A stretch of DNA of 64,000 nucleotides from Actinacidiphila sp. DG2A-62 (GCF_035825295.1 NZ_JAYMGI010000002.1:248001-312000); one strand, 5' to 3'; positions 8,805-19,000 are shown, numbered from the stretch's first letter. Made by a program: numbers and translations. Notes: a model not told the origin generated them from the letters alone.

Positions 8805-9807
8805 ATGACCCTCACGTCCACCCCGGGCGACGCGCGCGCCGGGGAGTCCCCGGCGGCCGCCGCCCGGCCGCGGACCGGGCTGCTGCGAGGGCGGCTGCCG
8901 GGCCGCCCCCGGCGGTGGCGCCGCGAGCGCGTCGCCGAGGCGCTGTGGGGCTACGCCTTCATCGCCCCGACCGGCCTGGGCCTGGCCGTCTTCTATCTGT
9001 GGCCGGTGATCCAGACCGCGTACTTCTCCTTCACCCAATGGGGCGCCTTCGGCGGCCACACGTGGAGCGGCCTGGACAACTACCACCGGATGGTCCACGA
9101 CAGCGAGTTCGGCCGCGCGCTGGTCAACACCCTGGCGTACACCGGGCTCGGGCTGCTGTCGATCCCGCTGGCGATCGTCTTCGCGGCGCTGCTGAACCGG
9201 CCGGGGCTGCGCGGACTCGGCGTCTACCGCACCCTGTTCTTCCTGCCGGTGGTGACCATGCCGGTCGCCGTCGGCATGGTGTGGCGCTGGCTCTACAACG
9301 GCGACTACGGGCTGGTCAACTACCTGCTCTCGCTGGTCGGCGTGGACGGCCCGAACTGGATCGCCGACCCGCGGGTGGCGCTGTACGCGCTGGTCGCGGT
9401 GGGCGTGTGGAGCAGCATCGGCTACAACCTGGTGATCTTCCTGGCCGGCATGCAGGCGATCCCGAAGGAGTACTACGAGGCCGCGGAGATCGACGGCGCG
9501 GGCCCGTTGCGGCAGTTCGTGTCGGTGACGCTGCCGCTGTTGTCCCCGACCGCGTTCTTCGTCTCGGTGATCTCGGTGATCGGCTCGCTGCAACTGTTCG
9601 ACCTGGTCTACGTGATGGCGGGCTCCGGCGCCGCGGCGCGCTCCAACCCGGCCTTCCCGCGCCTGGAGACGGTGGTCCAGCTGTTCTACGACCGGGCCTT
9701 CGTCACCAACGACCGCGGCTACGCGGCGGCGATCGTGATGGTCCTGCTGCTGATCATCATCGCGCTGACCGCCCTCCAGTTCCGGCTGCAGAAGAGGTGG
9801 GTGCACT

Positions 9808-9815
<8 letters not shown>
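8805..9815 (+). CDS. ABC sugar transporter permease (MalF/UgpA-like)
   Basis: 336 residues with six predicted membrane helices after a basic cytoplasmic lead of about 45 residues. The EAA loop that docks the ATPase is EAAEIDGAGPLRQFVSVTLP. The ATG follows the binding-protein stop by one base, indicating translational coupling, and the 3' end overlaps the next permease by 8 bases. Pairs with the following gene as the membrane channel. Confidence 0.93.
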
Positions 9816-10650
<835 letters not shown>

Positions 10651-10726
10651 GGCACGGCCCGGCATCCCCTCGCGCGAGGTGCACCTCCCCCGCTCGTGCA
10701 ACCCCCCACCGTCGAGAGGAAACCAG

Positions 10727-12085
10727 GTGTTCTCCATCCGATCGATCCTGCGCACGCGCCCGCGACGCGGCGCCGCGGCCCTCACGGCCGCGGCCGCCGC
10801 GCTCGCGCTCGCCGCGTCCGGCGCGCTGTCGGGCCAGGCGAGTGCGGCGGCCGGCGTGCAGCATCTGGCCGTGCCCGCCTACTTCAACCCCTCGGACGCC
10901 GCGGGCAGCGGCTTCTGGACCCAGATCGACCAGGCCGGCTCCCGGGTCGGCATCGCGGTCGCCAACCCCTCCAACGGCCCCGGGACCGCCGCCGACAGCG
11001 GCTACGCATCCGCCGTGCGCAACGCGTCCGCGGCCGGCGCGAAGGTGCTCGGCTACGTCGACACCGGCTACTTCGGCACCACCGGCCGCACCACCCGCGA
11101 CGGGCGGACCAGCGTCGCCGCGTGGACCGCGCAGATCGACGCCGACGTGGCGAACTGGTACGCCTGGTACGGCTCCTCGGGCCTGGCCGGCATCTTCTTC
11201 GACGACGCGCTGGGCGACTGCGGCTCGGGCGACGCGCACGTGAACCTCTACACCGGCATCAACTCCACCACCAAGCAGGCCCATCCGGGCGCCTTCACCG
11301 TGGACAACCCCGGCTCGCCGGCCGAGTCGTGCTACGCCGCGGCGGCCGACGTCCTGGTGATGTTCGAGAACACCTACAGCGTCTACTCGACCTGGACGGC
11401 CCCCGACTGGGAGCTGAACTACGGCAACCCCGACAAGTTCTGGCACCTGGTCTACGACACGCCCACGCAGTCCGACATGGACAACGCGGTCGCCCTGAGC
11501 AAGCAGCGCGACGCCGGCTACCTCTACGTCACCCCCGACGACCTGCCGAACCCGTGGGACACCCTGCCCACCGGCGCCTACTGGTCGGACGAGCTGGCCG
11601 AGGCGGGCGCGACCGGCTCCGGCGGCTCCGGCGGGACCACCGGCGGCGGGGGCACGACCTGCGCCACCGCCCCCGGCTCGGGCGCCATCACCGCCTACTC
11701 CGCGTGCGCCTCCTCGGGCACCGCGGTCTTCAAGGCGACCTTCAACAGCTCCGAGAGCTTCCACCACGTCTTCCTCGACACCGACGGCGACACCGCGACC
11801 GGCTACCAGCTCCCGGCGCCGTCCGCGTCGCCGCTGGGCGCCGACTGGATGATCGAGAACGGCGCGCTGTACCGCAGCACCTCCACCGGCTGGGCGTGGA
11901 CCGCGTCCGCCACCGCGCCGACCACCACGATCAGCGGCTCCACCTACACCTGGTCGCTGCCGCTGAGCGCGCTCGGCTCGCCGGCCGCGGCGCGGGTGGA
12001 GTTCAACGCCGGCACCGCGTACACGCCGGTGGTCTCCCTGACCGCCGGCGAGGGCGCCCCGCTCGCGGGTGCGCGCTCCGCGTGC
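10727..12085 (+). CDS. Secreted Spherulin-4/GH135-like endo-galactosaminidase candidate; no in-frame stop before terminator
   Basis: The GTG at 10727 follows GAGAGGA. A Sec signal peptide ends near ASA-AAG (about 41). Residues 45-290 match the Spherulin4 (GH135) barrel: LAVPAYFNPS, VGIAVANPSNGPG, KVLGYVDTGYFGTT, LAGIFFDDAL and VMFENTY. Fungal Sph3 of this family is an endo-alpha-1,4-N-acetylgalactosaminidase; D159, D160 and E214 occupy the positions of its acidic residues. A Gly/Thr linker (about 296-310) leads to a beta-rich C-terminal domain ending near residue 438. The frame has no stop there: it runs through the hairpin at 12089 and on to 14092 antisense to real genes. I give the end as the last codon before the hairpin. 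A base error or lost stop is likely. Last gene of the importer operon. Confidence 0.75.
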
Positions 12086-12088
12086 GGC

Positions 12089-12133
12089 GGGGGCTCCCGG
12101 CCCGGGACGGCGTGTCCCGGGCCGGGAGCCCCC
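12089..12133. terminator. Perfect 20-bp hairpin, bidirectional terminator
   Basis: A perfect inverted repeat (12089-12108 with 12114-12133) and a 5-base loop, between the convergent GH135-like and GH4 genes. It should terminate transcription from both operons and marks where the GH135 gene should have ended. Confidence 0.85.
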
Positions 12134-12148
12134 GCGTCCGTGCCGCCG

Positions 12149-13459
12149 TCAGCTGCCCAGCTCGGCGCGCAGGCCGGGCTGGAGCAGGTCGGCGTGGGCA
12201 CGGACCATCTCGTCGCACAGCTCCCAGATCCGCTCCACCGGCAGCGCGGCGGCGGTGGCCGGGTCGGCCATCAGGGCCTGCCGGATGCGCCGCGGGTCGT
12301 CCTCGATGGCGGCCCGGACCACCAGGTCGTTCATGCTCAGGTAGTTGCGGTTGAGCGCAGCGCACTGCGGCGGGAGGGCGCCGACCGCGGTCGGCTGCAC
12401 GCCCGAGGCGTCGACCAGGCACGGCACCTCGACCGTCCCGCCGGCCGGGAGGTTCTCGATCAGGCCGCGGTTGGGCACGTTGCCGTAGATCGTGCGGGGC
12501 GTGCCGGTGACGACGCTGTGCACGACCTGCGGCGCGTACTCCATGGTGCCGGCCACCGGCAGCGGGGTCCCGGACGCGAGCGCGTCGCGGGTCTTCTCGT
12601 ACTGCGCCACGTTGTCGTCGACGATGTCGAGGTACGCGCCGATGGGCAGCCGCAGCCGCTCGACCTCCTCGGCGTGGCCGAGGTACCAGGGCACGTACTC
12701 CGAGCTGTGCTCGCTGGTCTCGGTCGGGTAGTGGCCGAGCCTGCGGTACATGTCGACGCGGACCCGGCGGCGCAGCTGGGGGTCCTGCTCGATCAGCGCG
12801 TCGAGCCGGGGGTAGAGGCTGCGGCCCTCGTGCTCGAAGCGCAGCACCCACGCCTGGTGGTTGACGCCGGCGGCGAGGTAGTTGACCTCCTCGTAGGGGA
12901 CGCCCACCAGCTCGCTGAGGTCGCGCATCGTCCAGTACACCGAGTGGCACAGGCCGACCACCCGGGTCAGCCCGGTGGCCTGGGTGAGGTACTGCACGTT
13001 CATCGCCATCGGGTTGGTGTAGTTCAGCAGCCAGGCGTCCGAGCACACCTCGGCGATGTCCTCGGCCAGCGACTTCAGCAGCGGGAAGGTGCGCAGCGCG
13101 CGGAAGACGCCGCCGACGCCGAGGGTGTCGCCGATGGTCTGCCGGACGCCGTAGCGGGCCGGGATCTCGAAGTCGGTGCGGGTGGCCTCGCGCATCCCGA
13201 CCTGCACGATGTTGATCACGAAGTCCGCGCCCTCCAGGGCGGCCCTGCGGTCGGCGTGCGCGGTGACGGTGGGGGCGGCCCCCAGGTGGTCGGCGATGTG
13301 GCGGGCCGCACCCTCCGCGGTGGCCAGCCGCTCCGCGTCGATGTCGTGCAGGGCGATGTGCACGCCCCGCAGCTCGTCGAAGGCGAACAGGTCGGCCAGC
13401 AGCCCCTGCGTGAAGACGACGCTGCCGGCGCCGATGAACGCGATCTTCGTGGTGGTCAT
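12149..13459 (-). CDS. GH4 family alpha-galactosidase/alpha-glucosidase (NAD and metal dependent)
   Basis: 436 residues, cytoplasmic. The NAD-binding loop is KIAFIGAGSVVFTQ (5-18). The metal site includes C171-H172 in GLCHSV and H201 in GVNHQAW, and NYTNP (146-150) is the family substrate loop. GH4 enzymes cleave glycosides by NAD-dependent oxidation-elimination and act on alpha-galactosides, alpha-glucosides or galacturonides; CHS plus GVNHxAW fits the MelA-like alpha-galactosidase branch. The ATG at 13459 overlaps the PfkB stop by 4 bases and follows GGAG. Last gene of the reverse importer operon, so it probably trims imported oligosaccharides. Confidence 0.9.
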   Translation of the reverse strand: MTTTKIAFIGAGSVVFTQGLLADLFAFDELRGVHIALHDIDAERLATAEGAARHIADHLGAAPTVTAHADRRAALEGADFVINIVQVGMREATRTDFEIPARYGVRQTIGDTLGVGGVFRALRTFPLLKSLAEDIAEVCSDAWLLNYTNPMAMNVQYLTQATGLTRVVGLCHSVYWTMRDLSELVGVPYEEVNYLAAGVNHQAWVLRFEHEGRSLYPRLDALIEQDPQLRRRVRVDMYRRLGHYPTETSEHSSEYVPWYLGHAEEVERLRLPIGAYLDIVDDNVAQYEKTRDALASGTPLPVAGTMEYAPQVVHSVVTGTPRTIYGNVPNRGLIENLPAGGTVEVPCLVDASGVQPTAVGALPPQCAALNRNYLSMNDLVVRAAIEDDPRRIRQALMADPATAAALPVERIWELCDEMVRAHADLLQPGLRAELGS

Positions 13460-14514
13460 GACTGGCTCTTCTCCTGCTTCCGGTGGTTCAGGTGGATCTG
13501 GTGGTTCCGGTGGTCGCCGCCCCGGTCGGAAGGGTCGGCGGGACCGGCGCCGGCCGCGTCGCGGTCGCCGCGGCGGGCCGGTGCGGTGCGGGCGGCGGCG
13601 ACCGCCTCGTCCCAGGTGGGCTGCGCCCCGGTGCCGCCGAACGCCCGGGTGGACAGCGCGCCGCAGGCCGCCGCGAGCGCGAGCGCCTGTTTCATGGGCA
13701 GTCCCGCGAGCAGCGCGGCGATCATGCCGGCGTCGAAGCTGTCGCCCGCGCCGACGGTGTCGCGCGGCTCGACCGGGACCGCGGGGGTGCGCGTCGGGGC
13801 GCGCCCGTCGTGGGCGAGCGCCCCCTCGGCCCCGTCCTTGACCACCACCAGCGGTCCCCGCGCGGCCAGGTGCTCCGCCGCGGCCTCCAGGTCGTCGAGG
13901 CCGGACAGCGCCCGGGCCTCCTGCGCGTTGGGCAGCAGCACGTCGGTGACCGGCAGCACGGCGGCGAGCCCGGCCGGGTCCCAGGCGTCGGCCGGGTCGT
14001 CGTTGGTGTCCAGCGAGGTGGTCGCGCCGTGCCGGCGGGCCGCGGCGAACAGCCGCGGCAGCGCGGCGGCGAGGCCCGGCATCAAGAAGTAGGAGGCGGC
14101 GTGCACGTGCCGGCACCGGGCGAGCAGGTCCTCGGGCACGTCCTCGCCGGTGGTGGCCGCGAGGGTGCCCGCGGCGGTGAGGATGGCGCGGTCGCCGTCG
14201 CGGTTGATGACCGCGGTCAGCGGTGAGGGCAGGTCGGGGTCGGTGCGCAGCGCGCCGGTGTCCACGCCGCGGGACTCCAGTGCGCCGCGGACGTACGCGC
14301 CGGTGTCGTCGTCGCCGATCCGCCCGGCGAACGCGACCTTCAGGCCCAGCCGGGCGGCCCCGCACGCCACGATGGCGGCGGACCCGCCGAGGGTGAGCAG
14401 GCCGGTCGGCACGAGCTGTTCGCGCTGCCCGAAGGCGAGCGGGCCGGGCAGCGGGCCGAGGACGACGTCGGGATTGGCGTCGCCGACGACCAGCAGGTCG
14501 AAGGTGTGCGGCAT
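13456..14514 (-). CDS. PfkB family carbohydrate kinase
   Basis: 352 residues of the ribokinase fold. The N-terminal sugar-binding motif is LTLGGSAAIVACGAARLG (41-58), and the ATP/anion-hole motif RDTVGAGDSFDAG (251-263) has catalytic base D258. From about residue 318 the C-terminus becomes a polar tail rich in Asp, Asn and His that is outside the fold and encoded by low-complexity DNA. It overlaps the GH4 gene by 4 bases and lies 132 bases downstream of the permease. It presumably phosphorylates the monosaccharide released by the GH4 enzyme; sugar identity is not readable. Confidence 0.9.
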   Translation of the reverse strand: MPHTFDLLVVGDANPDVVLGPLPGPLAFGQREQLVPTGLLTLGGSAAIVACGAARLGLKVAFAGRIGDDDTGAYVRGALESRGVDTGALRTDPDLPSPLTAVINRDGDRAILTAAGTLAATTGEDVPEDLLARCRHVHAASYFLMPGLAAALPRLFAAARRHGATTSLDTNDDPADAWDPAGLAAVLPVTDVLLPNAQEARALSGLDDLEAAAEHLAARGPLVVVKDGAEGALAHDGRAPTRTPAVPVEPRDTVGAGDSFDAGMIAALLAGLPMKQALALAAACGALSTRAFGGTGAQPTWDEAVAAARTAPARRGDRDAAGAGPADPSDRGGDHRNHQIHLNHRKQEKSQS

Positions 14515-14646
14515 GGCGTGGTCTTCCGTGTGTGGGCGGCGGGCGATGGCCCGGCGGGCGCGGGGTTCGACGGACGCGGACGGAGCACGGGTGCGCGGGT
14601 GCGAGCGCGACGGGGTGCGCGCGACGGGTGCGCGGGGCAGGTCCGG

Positions 14647-15531
14647 TCAGCCCTTGAGGCCGCTGGAGGTGATCGACTGGATGAAGGACTTCTGGGCGGC
14701 GAGGAACGCCAGCAGCACCGGCAGCACGGTGATCACGTTGCCCGCCATCACCGCCGACCACTTGGTGTGGTGCATGCCCTGGAAGGTGGTCAGGCCCAGC
14801 TGGAGCGTGTAGTGCGTGTCGTGGTTGATCGCGATCAGCGGCCAGGTCAGGTCGTTCCAGGTGGTCAGGAAGGTCAGCACGGCGACCGTGCTCAGCGCCG
14901 GCCGGGACAGCGGCAGCACCACCGACCACAGCACCCGCAGCCGCGAGCAGCCGTCGATCCAGGCGGCCTCCTCCAGCTCCCGGGGCAGCGACAGGAAGAA
15001 CTGCCGCAGCAGGAACACCGCGAACGGCGTGACCAGCGACGGCACGATCAGCGCGCCGAGGGTGTCGATGAGGCCGAGCTTCTTCATCACCAGGAACGTC
15101 GGGATCATCGTCAGCTGGAACGGGATCGCCATCGTGGCGAGCATCGTCACCAGCAGCAGCCGCGATCCGGCGAACCGCATCCGGGCGAAGGCGTAGCCGC
15201 CGAGCGCGCCGAAGACGAGGTTGGAGACGACGGTGGCGACCGAGACGATCAGCGAGTTGGCGAACCAGCGCGGGAACATCGCGTTGCCCAGCACGTAGCG
15301 GTAGCCGCCGAGGTCGATGTGCGAGGGCCACAGGGCCGGCGGGAAGCGGTTGATCTGCGCGTCGCTCATCACCGAGCTGAGCAGCAGCCACACCAGCGGC
15401 AGCGCGAAGAGCAGCGCGAGCGGCGCCAGCGCCAGGTGCCAGGGGCTGAACGGCAGCCGCCGGCGGCGCGGGGCGCCGGCGGGCGTGCCGGTGTCGGGTA
15501 CGGGCCGCGGGGGCGCCGAGGCTGCGGTCAT
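14647..15531 (-). CDS. ABC sugar transporter permease (MalG-like), reverse operon
   Basis: 294 residues, six membrane helices, EAA loop LEEAAWIDGCSRLRVLWSVV. The ATG at 15531 overlaps the upstream permease by 4 bases, so translation is coupled. The TWNDLTWPL and C-terminal QKSFIQSITSSGLKG segments are typical. It forms the second permease pair with the gene at 15528-16541. Confidence 0.93.
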   Translation of the reverse strand: MTAASAPPRPVPDTGTPAGAPRRRRLPFSPWHLALAPLALLFALPLVWLLLSSVMSDAQINRFPPALWPSHIDLGGYRYVLGNAMFPRWFANSLIVSVATVVSNLVFGALGGYAFARMRFAGSRLLLVTMLATMAIPFQLTMIPTFLVMKKLGLIDTLGALIVPSLVTPFAVFLLRQFFLSLPRELEEAAWIDGCSRLRVLWSVVLPLSRPALSTVAVLTFLTTWNDLTWPLIAINHDTHYTLQLGLTTFQGMHHTKWSAVMAGNVITVLPVLLAFLAAQKSFIQSITSSGLKG

Positions 15532-16541
15532 CGCGCTGCTCCTTCCGGGCCGGCGGGTCCGCGGCGGCGCAGCGCCCGGGTGCCGGCCGCGATCGCGAAG
15601 AGGACCACCGCGAGGACGTACGCGGCGGCGGCCCCGTATCCGGCGGTGAAGTTCTGGAACGCCTGCTGCCAGATGAAGTAGACGATCACCGTGGTGGAGC
15701 CGAGCGGGCCGCCCTTGGTGGTGACGTAGACCAGGTCGAAGACCTGGAGCGACTCGATCAGCTGCCAGATGACCAGGAAGACGTTGACCGGGGCGAGGGT
15801 CGGCAGCACCACGTGGCGCAGCAGGTGGAAGCGGCCGGCGCCGTCGAGCTTGGCGGCCTCGATGAGCGAGGGCGGCACGTCCTGGAGCGCAGCGAGGTAG
15901 ACCACCAGGCAGAAGCCGGTGCCGCTCCACAGCGAGATCGCCACCAGCACGTACAGCGCCTGGCCGGGGTCGGTGAGGAACCCCTGCGCGGGGATGCCGA
16001 GCTTGTGCAGCAGGGAGTTGGCCGCGCCGAACTGCGGGTCGAGGATGAAGGAGAAGAGCACGCCCTGCGCGGTGGCCGAGATCACGAACGGCACGAAGAT
16101 GAGCGTGCGGTAGAGCCCGACCAGCCGGATCCGCCGGTTCAGCGCGAGGGCCAGCGCCAGGCCGAGGATCATGCTCAGCGGCACGTACATGGCGGTGTAC
16201 TTCAGGGTGTTGCCGACCGCCTGGCTGAAGTGCGGGTCCTTGCGCAGCGCGCGGTAGTTGTCCAGCCCGACCCAGCGGCTGGGGGTGACCAGGTCGTCGG
16301 CCTGGAAGGACAGCAGCAGCGACCACACGACGGGCAGGATCGACAGACCGATGATCACCGCGACCGAGGGGGCGACGAAGGCCCAGGCGGTGGCGGACTC
16401 CGAGCGGCGCCGGCGGCGCAAGGTGCGGCGCGGGTCGCCGGTCCTCGCCGGTCCGGGGCCGGGGCCGTCGTCGCCGTTCGCGGCGGCGGCCCGGTCCTCG
16501 CGCTGGTGCGGGAGGGTGAGCGGGGTGGGTAGGCGCGGCAT
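15528..16541 (-). CDS. ABC sugar transporter permease (MalF-like), reverse operon
   Basis: 337 residues with a charged N-terminal lead of about 50 residues, then six membrane helices. The coupling loop around IEAAKLDGAGRFHLLRHVVL is the EAA motif. The ATG at 16541 follows GAGGAGGA. It starts 9 bases after the binding-protein gene ends and overlaps the next permease by 4 bases, a tight operon. Confidence 0.93.
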   Translation of the reverse strand: MPRLPTPLTLPHQREDRAAAANGDDGPGPGPARTGDPRRTLRRRRRSESATAWAFVAPSVAVIIGLSILPVVWSLLLSFQADDLVTPSRWVGLDNYRALRKDPHFSQAVGNTLKYTAMYVPLSMILGLALALALNRRIRLVGLYRTLIFVPFVISATAQGVLFSFILDPQFGAANSLLHKLGIPAQGFLTDPGQALYVLVAISLWSGTGFCLVVYLAALQDVPPSLIEAAKLDGAGRFHLLRHVVLPTLAPVNVFLVIWQLIESLQVFDLVYVTTKGGPLGSTTVIVYFIWQQAFQNFTAGYGAAAAYVLAVVLFAIAAGTRALRRRGPAGPEGAAR

Positions 16542-16550
16542 GGGTCCTCC

Positions 16551-17894
16551 TCAGCGCGGGATGAGCAGTGCGGCGTCGGCCTGGCGGGCGCAGTCGTGCA
16601 GGGCCTGCGCGGGGGTGCGGCGGCCGAGCAGCACGCCGGTGACGGCCTGGCCGAGCGCTTCGGAGATCTGCGGGTAGGCGGCGTGGTTGGGGCGGACCCG
16701 TGCGGTGTCCAGCGCGGTGGTGAACACCGAGAGCCCGGGGGTCTGTTCGCTCTTGCGGGTCCACTGCGGCAGTGCCTGGGTGGCCTTGCTCAGCGGCAGG
16801 CTGCCGGCCTGCACGTCCCAGCGGACGTCCTGGGCGGGCTGCATCAGCCAGGTCAGGAAGGTCCGGGTGGCGGCGACGCGGGCCTCGCCGTTGTCGAACG
16901 CGGTCCAGGTGTCGGGGCCGGAGATGGTGATCGGCCGGCCGCTGTAGCTGGGCAGCGGCGCGACGTGGTAGTCGACCTTGGCCTGGACGATGTCGGGCAG
17001 CTGCCAGGGCCCGGTGGGCACCATACCCATCCGGCCGGACAGGAACACCTGGTACATCTGCTCGCTGCCGGGCTTGGGGTCGATGTAGACGCTGCGGTCC
17101 ATGGCGAGCGCCGCCACCGTCTCCAGGGCCTTGACGCCGGTGTCCTCGAATCCGATGTGCTTGCCGTCGTCGGAGACGACGTCGCCGCCGAGGTCCCAGA
17201 TCATCGGCCACAGCCGCCACACGGTGTCCTCGTCGCCGGCGCCGGGCCAGCCGGTGCCGAAGACGGTGCCGTGGGGGTCGGTGAGCGCTCGCGCCGTGTC
17301 GATGAAGTCCTGCCAGGTCCAGCCCGGTCCGGGCAGGTCGAGGCCCTTGGCGGCGAAGAGCTTCTTGTTGCACACCACGGCGAGGGAGTCCAGCAGCGCG
17401 GGCGTGGCGCGGACCTTGCCGTTGACGGTGACCGCGTCGCGGGCCGGCTTCCAGAAGCGGTCCCAGGCGGTGGGCCCGGTGCGCACGGTGTCGGTCATGT
17501 CGACGACCTTGGGGCTGCGGGCGATGCTCGCCAGGTCGGAGCCGAAGATGTACGCGATGTCGGGGTAGGAGCCGGAGGCGAGCGCCGCGGTGATCTTCTG
17601 CAGCATCGCGTCGGACAGGACGCCGCCGCCGGTGTCGACGCGGATGTCAGGGTGGGTGCGGTGGAAGTCCGCGACGAGCGCCTCGATGGCCGCCCGGCCG
17701 GTGTCGGTCTGGCCGTGCCACATCTCGATGGTGACGGGCCCGCCTGCGCCGCCCCCGCCGCCGTCGCCGCCGCACGCCGCGAGCAGGGGCGCCGCCGCGG
17801 CGGCCGTGGCGCCCGCCGCGCCGGCCCGCAGCACGGTACGGCGTGAGGTCCCGCCGCGTGGGCGGGGGCGTGGGCGGGCGGAGCGATGCTGCAT
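16551..17894 (-). CDS. ABC sugar transporter substrate-binding lipoprotein (Tat type)
   Basis: 447 residues. The signal has twin arginines (R18-R19 in TSRRTVLRAG) followed by a hydrophobic run and a lipobox LAAC with Cys41, so it is probably exported folded through Tat and then lipidated. The mature part is a family-1 sugar-binding fold (VTIEMWHGQTDTGRAAIEAL, GSYPDIAYIFGSDLASIA, GRMGMVPTGPWQLPD). The ATG at 17894 was chosen because the Tat motif then sits in the normal place. First gene of the reverse operon with two permeases, PfkB and GH4. Confidence 0.92.
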   Translation of the reverse strand: MQHRSARPRPRPRGGTSRRTVLRAGAAGATAAAAAPLLAACGGDGGGGGAGGPVTIEMWHGQTDTGRAAIEALVADFHRTHPDIRVDTGGGVLSDAMLQKITAALASGSYPDIAYIFGSDLASIARSPKVVDMTDTVRTGPTAWDRFWKPARDAVTVNGKVRATPALLDSLAVVCNKKLFAAKGLDLPGPGWTWQDFIDTARALTDPHGTVFGTGWPGAGDEDTVWRLWPMIWDLGGDVVSDDGKHIGFEDTGVKALETVAALAMDRSVYIDPKPGSEQMYQVFLSGRMGMVPTGPWQLPDIVQAKVDYHVAPLPSYSGRPITISGPDTWTAFDNGEARVAATRTFLTWLMQPAQDVRWDVQAGSLPLSKATQALPQWTRKSEQTPGLSVFTTALDTARVRPNHAAYPQISEALGQAVTGVLLGRRTPAQALHDCARQADAALLIPR

Positions 17895-17934
17895 GGGATC
17901 ACCACCGGGGCGACGTGCGGATGGGATGGGCCCG

Positions 17935-17980
17935 GTCCGGTGCGGCGGCGGCCGGCGTGCGGGCGCACGCCGCACCGGAC
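17935..17980 (-). terminator. Long inverted repeat between GH114 gene and importer operon
   Basis: A perfect 12-bp outer stem (17935-17946 with 17969-17980) encloses a second 7-bp stem (17954-17960 with 17965-17971). It lies between the GH114 stop (18113) and the binding-protein start (17894) on the same strand. It could terminate GH114 transcription or act as an attenuator that sets the ratio of enzyme to importer. Confidence 0.55.
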
Positions 17981-18112
17981 GGGGGTGACGGTGCCTTCCC
18001 GGCGCGCCCGGACAAGGGCGCGTCGCGGAACGTCAGGAGGCGTCGGACGCCGGGGCGTCGCGGTGCCGCGGCGTCGGGACGCCGTCGTGCCGGTGGGGGG
18101 ATAAACGGCGGC

Positions 18113-19000
18113 TCAGCATGTCTGCCGGACGTACCCGGAGCTGCCGGCGGGCGACACGTCCAGGTCCCGGCGGACGATGCTCAGTTGGCTGCCCCAGCCG
18201 GAGCAGGCCTTGCTGAGGCCCTTGGCCGTGTACTCGATGACGATCACGTGGTTGCCGAAGGCGTCGGTGTAGTCGCCGCACTCGTCGTACGTGCCGCACT
18301 CCTCGGCGACGGCGAAGTCCAGGCCGGTCGCGCCGCGGTCGCCGGCCAGCTCGGAGGTGTTCTTCTGGGCGATCGCCAGCCCCTTGGCGTGCGCGTGCGC
18401 CGACAGCAGGGTGATGTACGACTCCGCCTCGCCGGAGGTCAGCAGCTTCTTGGAGCGGCTGTAGCTGTCGTAGTTGTCGGGCTCGACGGCCTGGTAGCCC
18501 TTGGCCGCGCACTGGTCGATCCAGGTGTCGACCTTGTCGGCGATCCGGGTGCGCTTGTCCGCGGTGCGGGTGTCGAGCAGGGCCTCGCCCCAGTCCTCGT
18601 CGTAGACCACCTTGCCGCTGCTGTCGCGCAGCAGCAGGTCGGAGTCCCAGCTGCTCTCGGCGCCCGGCTGCGCCTGGAAGGCGTTGATGTAGCAGATGTT
18701 GTACAGGCCCGCGGCCGGCGGGTCGTCGTGGTCCCGGCTGACCACCCGCACGCCGGCCGGCGGGGTGTAGGCGCCGCCGATCTGGTAGTCGAAGTTCGCG
18801 TGCGCGGGCGGGAGCGTGACGGAGGCGGCCCCGGCGGCCGGCGCGGCCGCGCGCGGCGCGGCGGTCGAGGGGGAGGCGTCGGCGCCGGCGGACGCGGCGC
18901 CCGCACGGTCGATCGTGATGAGCGGTACGGCGATCACGGCGGCCGCGAGGGCGGCCAGGGCGCTGATACGGCGAGCGGAACGAACGCGGTTGCGCATCAT
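18113..19000 (-). CDS. Secreted GH114 endo-alpha-1,4-polygalactosaminidase-like protein
   Basis: 295 residues. A signal peptide (about 1-36) is followed by an Ala/Pro-rich linker, then the GH114 barrel: FDYQIGGAYTPP, VRVVSRDHDD, GLYNICYINAFQAQPG and QAVEPDNYDSY, where E173 and D175 are in the catalytic ExDNxDSY-like motif. The last part, ATGLDFAVAEECGTYDEC, carries clustered Cys. The start at 19000 (ATG ATG) follows AGGAG. Family members such as fungal Ega3 hydrolyse deacetylated alpha-1,4-galactosamine chains; many bacterial members are untested. It lies just upstream of the reverse importer operon and opposite the DeoR gene. Confidence 0.88.
   Translation of the reverse strand: MMRNRVRSARRISALAALAAAVIAVPLITIDRAGAASAGADASPSTAAPRAAAPAAGAASVTLPPAHANFDYQIGGAYTPPAGVRVVSRDHDDPPAAGLYNICYINAFQAQPGAESSWDSDLLLRDSSGKVVYDEDWGEALLDTRTADKRTRIADKVDTWIDQCAAKGYQAVEPDNYDSYSRSKKLLTSGEAESYITLLSAHAHAKGLAIAQKNTSELAGDRGATGLDFAVAEECGTYDECGDYTDAFGNHVIVIEYTAKGLSKACSGWGSQLSIVRRDLDVSPAGSSGYVRQTC

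Noticed and set aside
10727..14092. Treating the GH135-like protein as a genuine 1100-residue polypeptide.
   Set aside because: Beyond residue 454 it would cross a perfect terminator hairpin and run antisense to the GH4 and PfkB genes, with shadow-type composition. The stop is more likely lost by error or mutation.
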